From Gammaproteobacteria bacterium (lineage in GTDB: Bacteria; Gemmatimonadota; Gemmatimonadetes; Longimicrobiales; Gaopeijiaceae): 6,973 nucleotides of DNA. The DNA lies in contig JAHEKL010000085.1 of assembly GCA_024638345.1 (NCBI GenBank), positions 1-6,973 on the forward strand. Reading direction: 5' to 3'. Positions within the stretch are counted from its first letter, which is position 1. Each line of letters starts with the position of its first letter. The notes under the pieces were generated by a model. It worked only from the letters and a program-made list of their open reading frames with translations. It was not told the DNA's origin and did not search any database. Positions 6,422-6,973 of the stretch are shown piece after piece. Position numbers and translations under genes: made by a program.

Positions 6422-6973
6422 TCAGCGATCCTCGGCCGATCTCTCGGGGTCGGGCAGGATGAAGAGCGGTGTGGTCGTATCCGCGTCCAGCACGATCGTG
6501 CGGAGGTACGCGTAGTCGTCCGCACGATACAAGTCGATCGTGTTGCCGGCGTTGTAGATGTAGAGGATCTCGCCGCTCGAGCTGGTCTGGAGCGCCATCC
6601 GCGGGCGGCCTCTGAACCGCTGACGGGAGGCGAATCGCCCGGACTCCAGATCCAGAGTCCAGAACTGGTAGTCGTCGATCTCGCTCCTCACCACGAAGCC
6701 GGTCGAGCCGTCCGGCGACATGGAGAAGCGCAGACCGGACTCGTCCGGTCCGAAGATCGTGAACTCGAACTCCCTGCGGTCCAGATTCGCCCGGGCGATC
6801 CCCATCATTCGGCGATCGTGGACGGGGTCGGTGGCTCGAAAGATGCCGGTCGAGAAGCCCGGTTCCCCGAATGGAGTGAAGGGAAAGCCGAAACTGACAT
6901 CTTCCATCCCGCCGCCCATCGCGCCCGAAAAGTCCCACCGGTCCACCTCTTCGAAGGTCTCGGTGTCGTACAC
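6422..6973 (-). CDS. qhpB: QHNDH beta subunit (QhpB-like) beta-propeller, 3' part
   Basis: The last 183 codons of a gene whose start lies past the right edge. The fragment shows repeated propeller strands: an opening VYDTETFEEVDRWDF, then FSMSPDGSTGFVV (83-95), FWTLDLESGRF (104-114), LYIYNAGNTIDLYRADDY (137-154) and the ending DADTTTPLFILP (163-174). The order and spacing match what I recall of the C-terminal blades of the quinohemoprotein amine dehydrogenase beta subunit, which ends in a comparable LAVF...LPGGDMSTTTPQVFI pattern. That subunit is a seven-bladed periplasmic propeller that holds the CTQ-bearing gamma subunit against the di-heme alpha subunit. A short polar tail (PDPERSAEDR) follows. 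The exporter gene starts 4 nt after the stop, so they are co-transcribed. The methylamine dehydrogenase heavy chain and generic YVTN-type propellers are related folds and the main alternatives. The following exporter and S8 peptidase decide in favour of QhpB. The signal peptide and N-terminal blades cannot be seen. Confidence 0.78.
   Translation of the reverse strand: MYDTETFEEVDRWDFSGAMGGGMEDVSFGFPFTPFGEPGFSTGIFRATDPVHDRRMMGIARANLDRREFEFTIFGPDESGLRFSMSPDGSTGFVVRSEIDDYQFWTLDLESGRFASRQRFRGRPRMALQTSSSGEILYIYNAGNTIDLYRADDYAYLRTIVLDADTTTPLFILPDPERSAEDR

Noticed and set aside
6418..6525. Extended N-terminus for the exporter starting at 6525
   Set aside because: The extra 36 residues are an Arg/Ser/Thr-rich out-of-frame reading of the beta-propeller gene end. 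ATG 6417 with GAGGAT upstream fits operon spacing.
1..6973. Mobile elements, CRISPR arrays, tRNA or rRNA genes
   Set aside because: No terminal inverted repeats, transposase motifs, regularly spaced repeats or tRNA-like cloverleaf were seen by eye on either strand.

Overview
The window is high-GC bacterial DNA, dense with genes and free of mobile elements, CRISPR arrays or RNA genes that I can see. Periplasmic quinoprotein enzymes, a Sec-type signal peptide and a DedA-family membrane protein suggest a Gram-negative (diderm) organism. GC-rich third codon positions and GTG starts would suit a soil or marine group such as Gemmatimonadota, Acidobacteriota or a proteobacterium. No gene here fixes the phylum, so that is inference only.

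The layout is two converging halves. The left half reads rightward: a MOSC-domain protein (about 35-556), mobA (574-1179), a secreted PQQ-type aldose/glucose dehydrogenase (1293-2459) closed by an intrinsic terminator (about 2548-2584), and an unrecognised 140-residue cysteine-containing protein (2673-3095). The right half reads leftward from beyond the right edge: the 3' part of a beta-propeller gene (6422-6973), an ABC exporter (4597-6417), a subtilisin-fold peptidase (3794-4600) and a DedA-family membrane protein (3114-3740). The halves meet tail to tail across 18 bp.

The main discovery is the right half. The beta-propeller fragment resembles the C-terminal part of the quinohemoprotein amine dehydrogenase (QHNDH) beta subunit. 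A fused ABC exporter and a small leaderless S8 peptidase follow it with 4-nt and minus 4-nt spacing. This is the set expected of qhpB, qhpF and qhpE. In the known system the gamma subunit QhpC is made with a leader, cross-linked by the radical-SAM enzyme QhpD, trimmed by QhpE and exported with the help of QhpF. It then acquires a cysteine tryptophylquinone cofactor and assembles with the di-heme alpha subunit QhpA and the propeller beta subunit QhpB to oxidise primary amines in the periplasm. The alpha and gamma subunit genes and qhpD are predicted just beyond the right edge. The peptidase keeps its Asp-His-Ser triad but has lost the usual oxyanion-hole Asn, which may bear on the very slow, single-turnover behaviour reported for the family.

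The left half holds molybdenum-cofactor functions (MobA makes the guanine dinucleotide form of Moco; MOSC proteins are linked to Moco or sulfur transfer) and a second periplasmic quinoprotein. No molybdoenzyme is visible in the window.
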